Source of the DNA: Ndongobacter massiliensis
Lineage (GTDB): Bacteria > Bacillota > Clostridia > Tissierellales > Peptoniphilaceae
Reading direction: 5' to 3'
Assembly: GCF_900120375.1 (NCBI RefSeq)
Contig: NZ_LT635480.1
Span: 992,001 to 1,056,000, forward strand
Length of the DNA stretch: 64,000 nucleotides
Shown piece after piece: positions 20,801 to 27,960 of this stretch. Under the pieces are notes generated by a model, which saw only the letters and a program-made list of their open reading frames with translations, searched no databases and had not been told where the DNA came from. The first letter of the stretch is position 1; the number at the start of each line of letters is the position of its first letter. The position numbers were made by a program, and so were the translations under genes.

Positions 20801-23562
20801 TGTACCGAAAGAAGTCCCGTTTCCCCTTGTGCTACCGTAGACTCGGCAAGAATTTCTCCGGCACCATTTGTAAGCGTATAACTCCCTTCTCCGACTTCGC
20901 GCGAAAAGGCGCCATTTTCATCCGTCAATACCGTCTCTTGGGATTCTTTTTCCACAAGTTTTTGAGCCGGCATCTGTTCCGACACTCCACTTTCCTGTGG
21001 AATCCCCGGTATTTCCAACGCTTCTTGATACCTTCTCATTAAAACAAGCGCAATGCCGGCTTGCGGTTTTGCGATCGTGCGCTCCTCGGTATGCCCCTCT
21101 TCCTGCACGGGAACCGTAACCGGATCATCTACCCAACCGGACAACACTGCCCCGGTTTTTTTCACAACTAAGCTTCCCTCCTGTGGCTGATTTTCGACCT
21201 CTTTCGGGACGGCGTCCTCTTTCTTCCCGCCAACTTCCACCGTCACCACCGGAATTCTCGCATCCTGCCCGATTTCATATGGAATTTCAAACGGGAACTG
21301 CGCGTCTTCTGGCAAATAATATCCCGTCGGGGCGGCGATTTCTTTCAAGTAATACGCCCCGGCCGGTAAGCGGTCAAGCGTGAGCGCATAGCCATTTTCT
21401 TTTTCCAATACGAGCGCGCTGCGCCCGTCGGAAAATGTCACCACCGAATCATCCGCCGCGCGGTGAATCTCAAAGACAATACCGGTTTGTAAAATATTTT
21501 CGCCTGTGACCGCATCCATTTTTTGTAAGCGCAAACGCATTTTCGGGTTCGGATTGGTCAGTTCATACTGATATAGCTTGCCATCTTCATCAATGGACAC
21601 CGTAAAATCTTCAATCCGACTCGTCAACTCGTTGCCGTACTGATCTTTGGCAACATCCAGCTGGGAAACGGTATACATCCCGTACGGAAGATAGCACGAC
21701 CGACCGCGTCCGTCTTTACCGGTTGTAATGGTATCGACGACTTCTTCTCCGCGCTTTACGACAAAGCGCAAATTGCCTTCGGCAAGGCGCTGTTCATCAA
21801 CGGAATCTCCATCCGGCTCATAGTGTTTGTACAGTTCAATGCGCCCGTAAATCGGCAGTTCGGCAAAGGCATTTTCCCCCATGGGCGTAATGGAAACGCC
21901 CAGCCCGCTGTCCCGGGCAAATCCTTCCGCTTGCAGAGCCTCTTCTTTTCTTGCCATGCCGTCGTTCGCCGCCTGCTCTACGGGCGCAATTTCATAAGTG
22001 ACTTTCGAGGACTTTTCCGGAACCTGCGTTCCGTCCCCTTTATCCAACACAGACTTTACAACAAGTACCTGCGGGTTTAACACGCACCCCGTTGGCGCTT
22101 TGGTTTCGCGCACTTCATATTCCCCTAATGGCAAATCTTTTACCTGAATGCGCCCGTTTTCATCCGCGACATAGGTTCCGACCACATCTCCCTCTTGGCG
22201 CTGTCCGATGACCCCGCGAGTCACCAAGCTTTTGACGCGCACCTCAAACTCCGCCCCGGCAAGACTCGCTTCTCCGGTTTCGGACGTTTTGAAATACTTT
22301 TGCAATGAAAAATCAAAAAACTGCTGCGGATTTTCAAATTCCACTTCAATGGGATGTTCGCTATTTTCCATCGTCGGAATGTGAACAATCTTTGAATTCT
22401 CCTCACCGGGGAGATAACTGCCACCCTGCGAAATTTCCGTCACGCGGTAATCCCCCGGAAGCAGCGGATCCAAAAGTACCGAGCCGTCCGCGCCGGTATA
22501 ATACACCTTGGTTCCAACATATTTCCCATCTGTAAAAATCCCGGTGGTATTTCCTTGGGCATCCAAACGAAAGCCAAAGCCTTCGAGTGGTTGTTTCGTG
22601 ACAGCATCTTTTTTCTGGATGCGAAGATAGCCGTAGCCGGGAAGGACTTGCACGGTTAAACAAGACTGCAAAGGATCATAGCCATCAAAAGTTGCGATCC
22701 GTTGATATGAATAACCATCCGAATCTAAAATATAGAACTTGGTATCGGCATGTAAATCAGCCCCGCTTTCCGACATCCCATTAAACCAAAACTTCGGAGA
22801 AACTGCCATTTGTGCGGTTTTCTCCGCCGTGACGGTTACGTCATTGCCGGAAATGGCAATCGACACGCCGCCGTTTTCCAGTCGCTCCGGCTTTAATTTG
22901 GGAAGAACCCCGTTCGTATCCGTGACAGTCACCGACTGCCCTTGCCGGAGCTGAATCGTTTGTCCTGTCCATGAGGTCACTCTTTGATCCGTTGCCGCGA
23001 TTTTTTCCAAAACCGACTGCTTAAATGCGGCAAATTCATTTCGGCGGGACCCGTTGGAAAAATAAATATCCGTCATTTTCCCGCCATGCGTCGTTGTAAA
23101 GTTCGGTACTTCATGTACAATGGTTTCCCACAACAACATCGCGGTCATGGCATAATGCCAATCCGTTTTTTCCGTCTGTTCCCACCCGAAATACGCAATT
23201 AAATCTAATTTATGTTTCAACCCGGAAACACTGGTAATGCGCCGAAAATATGCGTCTGCTTCCTCCCAATACCCTGCGGTCCCGCCGTCTTGGTTCACAT
23301 AAGTGCCGTGTACGGTCGATGGCTCCATACAAAAGGCGACTTTCCCGTTGAGATACATTTTATGAATCGGCCCGCCATACGGATCTGCATTGCCCCACGG
23401 TTCGCCGTTTGGCGCAAACACATGTGTTTTGTTATATCCGTACAGGGTTTCATCCGTAAGCGGAAAAGCCGCCTCTGCCGTTTGAAACGGCAGAAAACTC
23501 AACAACATACAAAGCGCTAAAAACACAGCTAGCTGTTTTTGATGCTTCTTTTTCTCCACCAT
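17860..23562 (-). CDS. Large sortase-anchored adhesin with thioester-like, Cna-B and VaFE-type domains
   Basis: The ATG at 23560-23562 has AGGAGG upstream and gives 1900 residues. Residues 1-32 are a signal peptide. Residues about 35-230 resemble the thioester (TQxA) domain of Gram-positive adhesins, with Cys78 in VAFCMEP, but the usual Gln is replaced: AMTAMLLWE has Ala141. About ten Cna-B/SpaA-like modules follow, each ending in a pattern such as GDYRVTEI or GAYYLKEIAAPTGYY. The last 420 residues contain three VaFE-type repeats (VVFFEEL, LVFFESV). The C-terminus is SPKTGD (from residue 1867), a hydrophobic helix and a charged tail, a sortase signal with Ser in place of Leu. It probably forms a long isopeptide-stabilised stalk. 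No sortase gene is in the window. Confidence 0.92.
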   Translation of the reverse strand: MVEKKKHQKQLAVFLALCMLLSFLPFQTAEAAFPLTDETLYGYNKTHVFAPNGEPWGNADPYGGPIHKMYLNGKVAFCMEPSTVHGTYVNQDGGTAGYWEEADAYFRRITSVSGLKHKLDLIAYFGWEQTEKTDWHYAMTAMLLWETIVHEVPNFTTTHGGKMTDIYFSNGSRRNEFAAFKQSVLEKIAATDQRVTSWTGQTIQLRQGQSVTVTDTNGVLPKLKPERLENGGVSIAISGNDVTVTAEKTAQMAVSPKFWFNGMSESGADLHADTKFYILDSDGYSYQRIATFDGYDPLQSCLTVQVLPGYGYLRIQKKDAVTKQPLEGFGFRLDAQGNTTGIFTDGKYVGTKVYYTGADGSVLLDPLLPGDYRVTEISQGGSYLPGEENSKIVHIPTMENSEHPIEVEFENPQQFFDFSLQKYFKTSETGEASLAGAEFEVRVKSLVTRGVIGQRQEGDVVGTYVADENGRIQVKDLPLGEYEVRETKAPTGCVLNPQVLVVKSVLDKGDGTQVPEKSSKVTYEIAPVEQAANDGMARKEEALQAEGFARDSGLGVSITPMGENAFAELPIYGRIELYKHYEPDGDSVDEQRLAEGNLRFVVKRGEEVVDTITTGKDGRGRSCYLPYGMYTVSQLDVAKDQYGNELTSRIEDFTVSIDEDGKLYQYELTNPNPKMRLRLQKMDAVTGENILQTGIVFEIHRAADDSVVTFSDGRSALVLEKENGYALTLDRLPAGAYYLKEIAAPTGYYLPEDAQFPFEIPYEIGQDARIPVVTVEVGGKKEDAVPKEVENQPQEGSLVVKKTGAVLSGWVDDPVTVPVQEEGHTEERTIAKPQAGIALVLMRRYQEALEIPGIPQESGVSEQMPAQKLVEKESQETVLTDENGAFSREVGEGSYTLTNGAGEILAESTVAQGETGLLSVQLPPIESKETMRVPGEVVDKTFVTKKPVYQKQALPGAVFTLTAKEDVQSYDQVTKFFKKGEALPIAQQDIVVDGKTLYEKGAVITRPALSEAMMQDETLVKRSFVTGKEETKLSRIPLGAYELEEIQAPVGYKRDSEKRVYTFTPQIATVRVALKETDAIENARQILSARLSQKTLEETRYFGRGGLDFIHFGLFTQEAVEGLEKDCLIAVVSPDEKGVLTVSDIPQGAYYFKEISTKDGYVLHPEEIAFSVMHDGQEQDVVQEIDREIVNAPHPGKEMVLVKVDRDTKTPIQGATFRLFAVKDDGTRLPVCNGADDLWHTGTDGKIVTPKLPLGTYEWEEVTPAPGYVKGGTSFHIAVSEDANVEVEVPNDRTEIGIRKYDVYTGKPVVGARLRLVDEKGAVLLVKKDVQGIWTVSYDGSGEPCEWESGEEFQRIKGLLPGGQYRLEEIQAAGGYATSRPLNFTVENRVGLQLTGLSNQPTIVKIRKIDESSREAVYGATLELHEMKEDGSIREEVFVDPVTGRAARWTTTKENDAGYVVNGLVVGKTYVVKETGVPEGYLAPFAQTALLVVDTEDVQEVIFTNEPVPEIATKALFSTAVKEAVPTGNLQVRDEVTMQRLVPGASYTLSTSLRNRAHPEEILASATTPFIAEKTEQVVMTPLSFDGTPFVEGADLVVTQVLSRDGRQVALHEDVNDPAQQLTLPKIGTQASDPTDGRNDAQAKKAMRLQDVVRYSHLIPGTTYEVIGKAVDKENGKVLFDDAGREITAKTTFIPQTPDGEVTLQFSFDGLHLGGKTLVFFESVRQQGVEIAVHADIEDEEQTIYVPGVRTKATTSSGGKEVPAGRMQKVTDLVQLSNLRPGTRYHLISSLMDSEGRTIREKDVFFNAKEANETKKIAVTFDAIKQAGKKVVFFEELYVVTEEGEKLVAEHRDLTDDQQTLFVKTGSPKTGDPGAWMPLLTLILCMAVIAFLQKKELTDK

Positions 23563-23587
23563 ACCACCCTCCTGTAAAAAAATGCAC

Positions 23588-23617
23588 AAAAAAAAGCACT
23601 TGCATTTTGGCAAGCAC
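23588..23617 (-). terminator. Terminator between the small lipoprotein and adhesin genes
   Basis: On the minus strand an 8-bp stem with two wobble pairs (arms 23610-23617 and 23596-23603) is followed by eight T residues. It lies 36 bases after the lipoprotein stop and 25 bases before the adhesin start, so it ends the lipoprotein transcript or attenuates read-through into the adhesin. Confidence 0.8.
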
Positions 23618-23652
23618 CCTACACAACTTCTTTATTCTATGAATAAAAGTAA

Positions 23653-24330
23653 TCAGTAAAATTCAATTTTAGTTAGTGTAGTACCATCACTAAAATTATA
23701 ATTATCAACCCAATAGCCTATCCAACCATTTTTTATAAACAAGTTATCCGGATCATCGACCCACAACCCATCTTCTCGTTGGATCTGCTTTGAATAAAAG
23801 ATATTCTCGACCCAGCTTTCCGCTTCCGCTTGATTCGTAAATTTATATACACCACATGATTCTTCAACCGCATAATAGTACGGTGCGTCCGCGGGCGGCT
23901 CTGGCTCTTCAATATACACCGTACTCGTTGCTCCCTCCTGCGACACCGACGCTTGCGATTCGACTTCCGAAACGACCTCGGATTCCGGCGCAACTTGTGA
24001 TTCCACCGGTTGCACAATCTCCACAGACGTTTTCGGGGCTTCTTCCGGCATAGAAACAACAGACTCTTTTTCTTCTAAAGATGGTTCGGAAATGGATTGT
24101 GATTCCTCCTTCCCTTTTTTTGCCGCGGCTTTTGTACCCCTGCGCTTGTCTTTCTCTAAAGTTTTTTGCGCTTTTTCCGACCCTGCAATTTTGGCGACAG
24201 CTTTCGGTTTATTTTTCTCAACGGAAACCGACGGAATGCTTTCTTGCAAGGCAGACTGCTTTTTCGTTCCACACGCACACAAACCCACGGCCAACGAAAG
24301 AATCATTGCGCTTAAAACTTGTTTTTTCAC
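23653..24330 (-). CDS. Small lipoprotein of unknown function
   Basis: The product has 225 residues from a GTG start (24328-24330) behind AAGGAG. A lipoprotein signal ends LSLAVGLCAC, with lipidation probably at the second Cys. A low-complexity middle (about 25-145) is rich in Lys/Ala, then Ser/Glu/Val, and looks like a flexible wall-spanning spacer. The C-terminal 80 residues form a compact aromatic domain (YYYAVEESCGVYKF, GWIGYWVDNYNFSDGT) that I do not recognise. It lies upstream of the giant adhesin on the same strand with a terminator between. A surface role is inferred only from the signal and spacer. Confidence 0.82.
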   Translation of the reverse strand: MKKQVLSAMILSLAVGLCACGTKKQSALQESIPSVSVEKNKPKAVAKIAGSEKAQKTLEKDKRRGTKAAAKKGKEESQSISEPSLEEKESVVSMPEEAPKTSVEIVQPVESQVAPESEVVSEVESQASVSQEGATSTVYIEEPEPPADAPYYYAVEESCGVYKFTNQAEAESWVENIFYSKQIQREDGLWVDDPDNLFIKNGWIGYWVDNYNFSDGTTLTKIEFY

Positions 24331-24671
24331 AAGGTAACTCCTTTCTTAAAAAGCCTTTGTTAACCTCGTTATGCCGAATTTGGCATGTCCAAGCCCCCAT
24401 GCGGAGGGCGACGCGCACCTATAACCAGCGACGGCTCACGGCTTATCCCGCTTCAACGCGCCAATCACGGTAAAGACCATCGCATTTTTTCAAACTGTGC
24501 ATTTCATGGGTTCTTCTCCTCCATACTTTGTTCATTACGATATTGCCTGCCGAATCCAATATCCCTCCCTCGAAAACTATTTTCTCTTTTTCATAAATAC
24601 CATCCTCTCCGCATGCAACAAAAAAGCGCCCGTTCCGTTTCTCAGATCCTGGCGCCACTTTGACTGCTATA
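24331..24671 (-). other. Long leader upstream of the small lipoprotein gene
   Basis: No gene is convincing in the 545-base gap between the lipoprotein and the divergent DUF1858 gene. On the minus strand an extended -10 at 24672-24680 would give a leader of about 335 bases. Early in it GCGCC pairs with GGCGC across a 20-base loop, followed by TTTTTTG (24613-24655), which looks like a weak terminator or attenuator. A good ribosome site (GGAGGAG) then precedes only a five-codon frame (MKCTV). I do not recognise a known riboswitch class. Confidence 0.4.
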
Positions 24672-24680
24672 AGTATACCA
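24672..24680 (-). promoter_or_regulatory. Extended -10 promoter for the lipoprotein transcript
   Basis: On the minus strand TGGTATACT is an extended -10 element (TG-N plus TATACT). No good -35 is seen 17 bases further up, as is common for extended -10 promoters. Confidence 0.5.
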
Positions 24681-24875
24681 CGGGCTTTCCGGTTCATTGT
24701 TCCAAGGTTGTCCCAATGCCGTCCCAACTGAATCTACCTCTGTAACCAACAAGCAAAGACGATTATCGCACGGAAGGAAAAAACTCGACCCTCCCTATTC
24801 TATGGAAATTGCCTATGGACTGTGTTCATTTCAAAAAATAGGGTATACTTTGAAAGAATATGTAAGGAGGTTGTA

Positions 24876-25094
24876 ATGGAACAACAAACGGAAAAGCAGA
24901 ATACGCCACTTCTGCATAAAGATATGCTCATCGCGGAAGTCATTCGCAAAAAGCCGCGCACCATTCAAATTCTTATGAACAGCGGTCTGGGTTGTATTGG
25001 CTGCCCCTCTTCGATGATGGAGACGGTTGAGCAGGCGGCGTATGTTCACGGATTGGATGCGGATTATCTGTTGGAACGGCTTAACGAATGCTGA
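24876..25094 (+). CDS. DUF1858 domain protein
   Basis: The ATG at 24876 is chosen for the AAGGAGG directly upstream; a longer frame lacks one. The 72-residue product is a single DUF1858 domain: a helix (MLIAEVIRKKPRTIQILMNS) followed by GLGCIGCPSSMMETVEQAA with the redox-type pair Cys40 and Cys43. This small domain is often found beside or fused to hybrid-cluster proteins and other redox enzymes in anaerobes, and its biochemical role is poorly known. It stands alone with its own terminator. Confidence 0.9.
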   Translation: MEQQTEKQNTPLLHKDMLIAEVIRKKPRTIQILMNSGLGCIGCPSSMMETVEQAAYVHGLDADYLLERLNEC

Positions 25095-25150
25095 ACGCGA
25101 CAGCTATAGAAAGAAATGTACACGTGTAGGAATATCTCATTCCGGACAAG

Positions 25151-25184
25151 CGGTATAGTCGAAAATCGGCTGTACCGTTTTTTT
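25151..25184 (+). terminator. Terminator after the DUF1858 gene
   Basis: CGGTATAG and CTGTACCG pair (one G-U), extended by an inner CGA/TCG pairing, and are followed by seven T residues. It lies about 57 bases past the stop. Confidence 0.8.
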
Positions 25185-25246
25185 GTCCACTGCCATGAAT
25201 TCAAAAATTGTTGCTGTCTTTTTTCTTATTCCATGAGTAAAATGCT

Positions 25247-25277
25247 TAAAAAAGGAGAAGGCAGCGCTGCCTTCTCC
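25247..25277 (-). terminator. Terminator after the glutaredoxin gene
   Basis: On the minus strand the perfect palindrome at 25254-25277 forms a 10-bp stem with a 4-base loop and is followed by TTTTTT. It lies 84 bases past the glutaredoxin stop and ends that transcript, probably including the rsmA operon upstream. Confidence 0.85.
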
Positions 25278-25360
25278 CTGAGTAACATTTTTGAAATACC
25301 ATCACTTTACCAAAAAGACAAAGCAATTTGTGTCTCCATGGGCAACTGCTTCTTGCACCT

Positions 25361-25591
25361 TTACAACCCGAGCAGCTCCGCCAAGTGCGCCTGATCGAAG
25401 CCAACCATATCCTCCCCATCGACACGAATGACCGGAACGCCGCGATAGCCCTTTGCAATGAGTTCTTTGCGCGCCTCTTGGTCTTTCGACACGTCACGTT
25501 CCTCGAAATCAATGTTGTTTTCCTTCAAATACGCCTTCGCCGCCGTGCAATGTGGGCAAGTCGGGGACGTAAAAACCGTCACTTTCGCCAT
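25361..25591 (-). CDS. Glutaredoxin-like protein (NrdH/YruB type)
   Basis: The ATG at 25589-25591 has AAAGGAAG upstream; the longer in-frame frame starts inside the gap and is rejected. The 76-residue thioredoxin-fold protein begins MAKVTVFTSPTCPHC with the redox pair Cys12/Cys15, and has the cis-Pro motif GVPVI and the C-terminal GFDQAHLAELLGL helix. Such proteins reduce disulfides, with electrons from thioredoxin reductase or glutathione. It lies 89 bases after rsmA on the same strand. Confidence 0.92.
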   Translation of the reverse strand: MAKVTVFTSPTCPHCTAAKAYLKENNIDFEERDVSKDQEARKELIAKGYRGVPVIRVDGEDMVGFDQAHLAELLGL

Positions 25592-25680
25592 TTTTCTTCC
25601 TTTCCGCGGATCTCCGCCCTGTATTACCGGGACCGCCGCAGCGGTCTCCGATGCAATGATAGATACCCGAAACGCCATGG

Positions 25681-26532
25681 CTAAAACAGTTCGCGTGCCA
25701 AAGCTAAATAATCTTCCAGCCGAAGATCTTCCGCGCGCGCCTGCAGGGGTATGCCCCGCTTTTGAAGGGCTTCCTTCAGCGCTGTTTTATCGATTGCTTC
25801 CCCATTTTGCAAAGAATTCAACACCGTTTTGCGACGATTTTGAAAGGCGCACTGAATCCAATGACTCACACGCGCCACATCGACCCCGTCCGGCGATTCC
25901 CGTCGGTCCAGTCGCACCACCGCAGAATCCACCTTTGGAGCCGGAAAAAACACCGTTTTCGGTGCCGGAAACAGGATCTGTGCCCGCGCATAACACGCGA
26001 TAAATAGCGTCAATGAACCGTATTCTTTTGTGGAAGGCGCCGCTGTCATCCGCTCCGCCACCTCTTTTTGCACCATCAACGTGCAGCGATTTACCGGGAG
26101 CTTTGGGTTCAGCAGGCGTTCGAGTAGAGGGGTCGTAATATAATAGGGCAAATTTGCCACCACTTGCACGCGCTCGCCCGGCGCTTCTTTTTGTAGAAGC
26201 GCCACCAAATCCAACTGCAGCGCATCCGCATGAAGCAGATGAAAATTGGCATAGTCCTGAAAATTCTTTGTAAGAATCGGAATCAACCGCCCGTCAATTT
26301 CCACCGCAATGACGCGCTTCGCGAGCGGCAGCAGCGCTTCTGTCAGCGTTCCGATGCCGGGTCCGATCTCCAGTACCACATCCTCCGAGGTAATGCCCGC
26401 GCCCGCGACAATTTTTTTAATGAGATTGCCATCCGTTAAAAAATTCTGCCCCCATTTTTTCAGGAAAGGCAACCCCGCATCCTCCATAATTTGTCGAATG
26501 CGCGCCACCGAATACAAGGGCTTTTCAGACAT
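25681..26532 (-). CDS. rsmA: 16S rRNA dimethyladenosine transferase RsmA/KsgA
   Basis: A 283-residue SAM-dependent methyltransferase that dimethylates the two adjacent adenines in the 3'-terminal hairpin of 16S rRNA late in 30S assembly. Seen are GQNFLTDGNLIKKIV, the SAM-binding LEIGPGIGTLT, VEIDGRLIPIL and the catalytic NLPYYITTP. The start overlaps the end of rnmV by eight bases, the usual coupling of these two genes in Bacillota. Confidence 0.97.
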   Translation of the reverse strand: MSEKPLYSVARIRQIMEDAGLPFLKKWGQNFLTDGNLIKKIVAGAGITSEDVVLEIGPGIGTLTEALLPLAKRVIAVEIDGRLIPILTKNFQDYANFHLLHADALQLDLVALLQKEAPGERVQVVANLPYYITTPLLERLLNPKLPVNRCTLMVQKEVAERMTAAPSTKEYGSLTLFIACYARAQILFPAPKTVFFPAPKVDSAVVRLDRRESPDGVDVARVSHWIQCAFQNRRKTVLNSLQNGEAIDKTALKEALQKRGIPLQARAEDLRLEDYLALARELF

Positions 26533-27142
26533 GGTCTGACTCCTTGCCGCCTATCGGCATCGCTTCCGACGTCTTATTTCCGGAGCACCGCAGCTTCTCT
26601 TTCTCCAGCGAAAGGATCCGGGTCATGGCACGCTCAAATTCTTCTCGCGAAATATCATACTCGTTCAGGCGGGCGAGCAATTGTTTCGCATTCGCATATC
26701 CGATGCCCAACGCCTCGCCCAGTGCAATGCGCCGCTCTTTGGCGCCGGGCGCAGCGTCCAATCCCGCGGCGAAAAGATCTTCCGAAGAAAATTCCGTTCG
26801 CCGATCAATCAGCGTGGCATGCGCATGCAAAATGGCCGTGCGAATTGCTTCCGGATCCGCATTTTCGACACCGATGTTATCGCCCTTCTGGGCATCGGAA
26901 CGGGCAATATGCGCATGGCGCGCATTGGGAATATGCGCCCGGATGCGTGCACGAATGCGCCCTCCAGCATAATCCGGATCGGTGAGCACAATCAACCCCC
27001 GTCGCTCCTGCAACACGGCGAGACGTTCCAACAGTTCTTCCCCGAATCCGTGTCCGTGCGTCACCACGCACTCGCAGTCAATTGCCCGCCGTACGGCCGC
27101 AACGTCGTCTTTTCCCTCGACCACAATAATTTCGCGAATCAA
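26525..27142 (-). CDS. rnmV: Ribonuclease M5
   Basis: A 205-residue Toprim-domain endonuclease that matures 5S rRNA precursor in low-GC Gram-positives. The Toprim signature is intact: VVEGKDD (Glu9, Asp12-Asp13) and LTDPDYAG. The C-terminal half has the usual GIGYANAKQLLARLNEYDI. It overlaps tatD by four bases and rsmA by eight, so the operon is tightly coupled. Confidence 0.95.
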   Translation of the reverse strand: MIREIIVVEGKDDVAAVRRAIDCECVVTHGHGFGEELLERLAVLQERRGLIVLTDPDYAGGRIRARIRAHIPNARHAHIARSDAQKGDNIGVENADPEAIRTAILHAHATLIDRRTEFSSEDLFAAGLDAAPGAKERRIALGEALGIGYANAKQLLARLNEYDISREEFERAMTRILSLEKEKLRCSGNKTSEAMPIGGKESDHV

Positions 27143-27960
27143 ACGTCTCCTCCCGCTGCAAATGACGTCTGCAATGCTTTCAATGCCTCTTCAATGCCAT
27201 AAAAATGTCCTGCATTTTTCACCGTTTGCGCCGCCAATTCTTCCGGCTCCACTTTCCGCGCACGCGCCATCCACTCCAAAGCCGCCCGCATGCGCGCCGG
27301 TTCATTGCGCTTCCCGCGCCACGGCTCGGGCGCTAAATAGGGGCTGTCGGTTTCCGTCAACAAGCGATCCGCCGGCACCATGCGCGCCACCGCCGGCTGT
27401 TTTTTCGCGTTGCGAAAGGTCACGATGCCGCCCAGTGAAATATAATGCCCCAGATTCAAAAAATTTTCCGCCATTTCAACTGATTCCGAAAAGCAGTGTA
27501 AAACGGCATGAATACGCGTCCCAAAATTTCGCAGAATGTCGTAGGTATCCTGCACGGCGTCGCGCGTATGAATGACAACCGGGAAATCGAGCGATTCCGC
27601 CAGCGCCAATTGCCGCTCAAAAACAGCGCGCTGTAAAGAGCGGTTGGGCGTATCATAGTGGTAATCCAACCCGATTTCGCCAATGCCGACCACTTTGTCA
27701 TCCTGCGCCCAAGCGCGGTATTGCTCTTCCAATGCCTCCGTATAAAACTCCGCCTCACTGGGATGGGTTCCTACGCAAGCGAAAATTTGTGCATGGCCTC
27801 GAGAAAGCTCCACTGCACGTCGGGAGGTCTCGCGGTCGCAACCCGGATTCACCACGGCAAGGACGCCTTCCCGCGGGAAGGCGTCCAAAATGGAAGAAAG
27901 ATCCTCCGCAAAAGCGGCATCGTCTAAGTGAGCGTGCGCATCCACCATCCAGGGTTTCAA
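27139..27960 (-). CDS. tatD: TatD-family metal-dependent DNase
   Basis: A 273-residue TIM-barrel hydrolase. Metal ligands visible are His9 and His11 (DAHAHLDD), Glu in GIGEIGLDYHYD, VIHTRDA, LHCFSES and TETDSPY. The family has 3'-5' exonuclease and related phosphoesterase activity in DNA repair and turnover. It overlaps metG and rnmV by four bases on each side, in the widespread metG-tatD-rnmV-rsmA order. Confidence 0.95.
   Translation of the reverse strand: MKPWMVDAHAHLDDAAFAEDLSSILDAFPREGVLAVVNPGCDRETSRRAVELSRGHAQIFACVGTHPSEAEFYTEALEEQYRAWAQDDKVVGIGEIGLDYHYDTPNRSLQRAVFERQLALAESLDFPVVIHTRDAVQDTYDILRNFGTRIHAVLHCFSESVEMAENFLNLGHYISLGGIVTFRNAKKQPAVARMVPADRLLTETDSPYLAPEPWRGKRNEPARMRAALEWMARARKVEPEELAAQTVKNAGHFYGIEEALKALQTSFAAGGDV

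Noticed and set aside
24443-24727. 94-codon minus-strand frame upstream of the lipoprotein
   Set aside because: It crosses the predicted promoter and leader and its start codon has no ribosome site.
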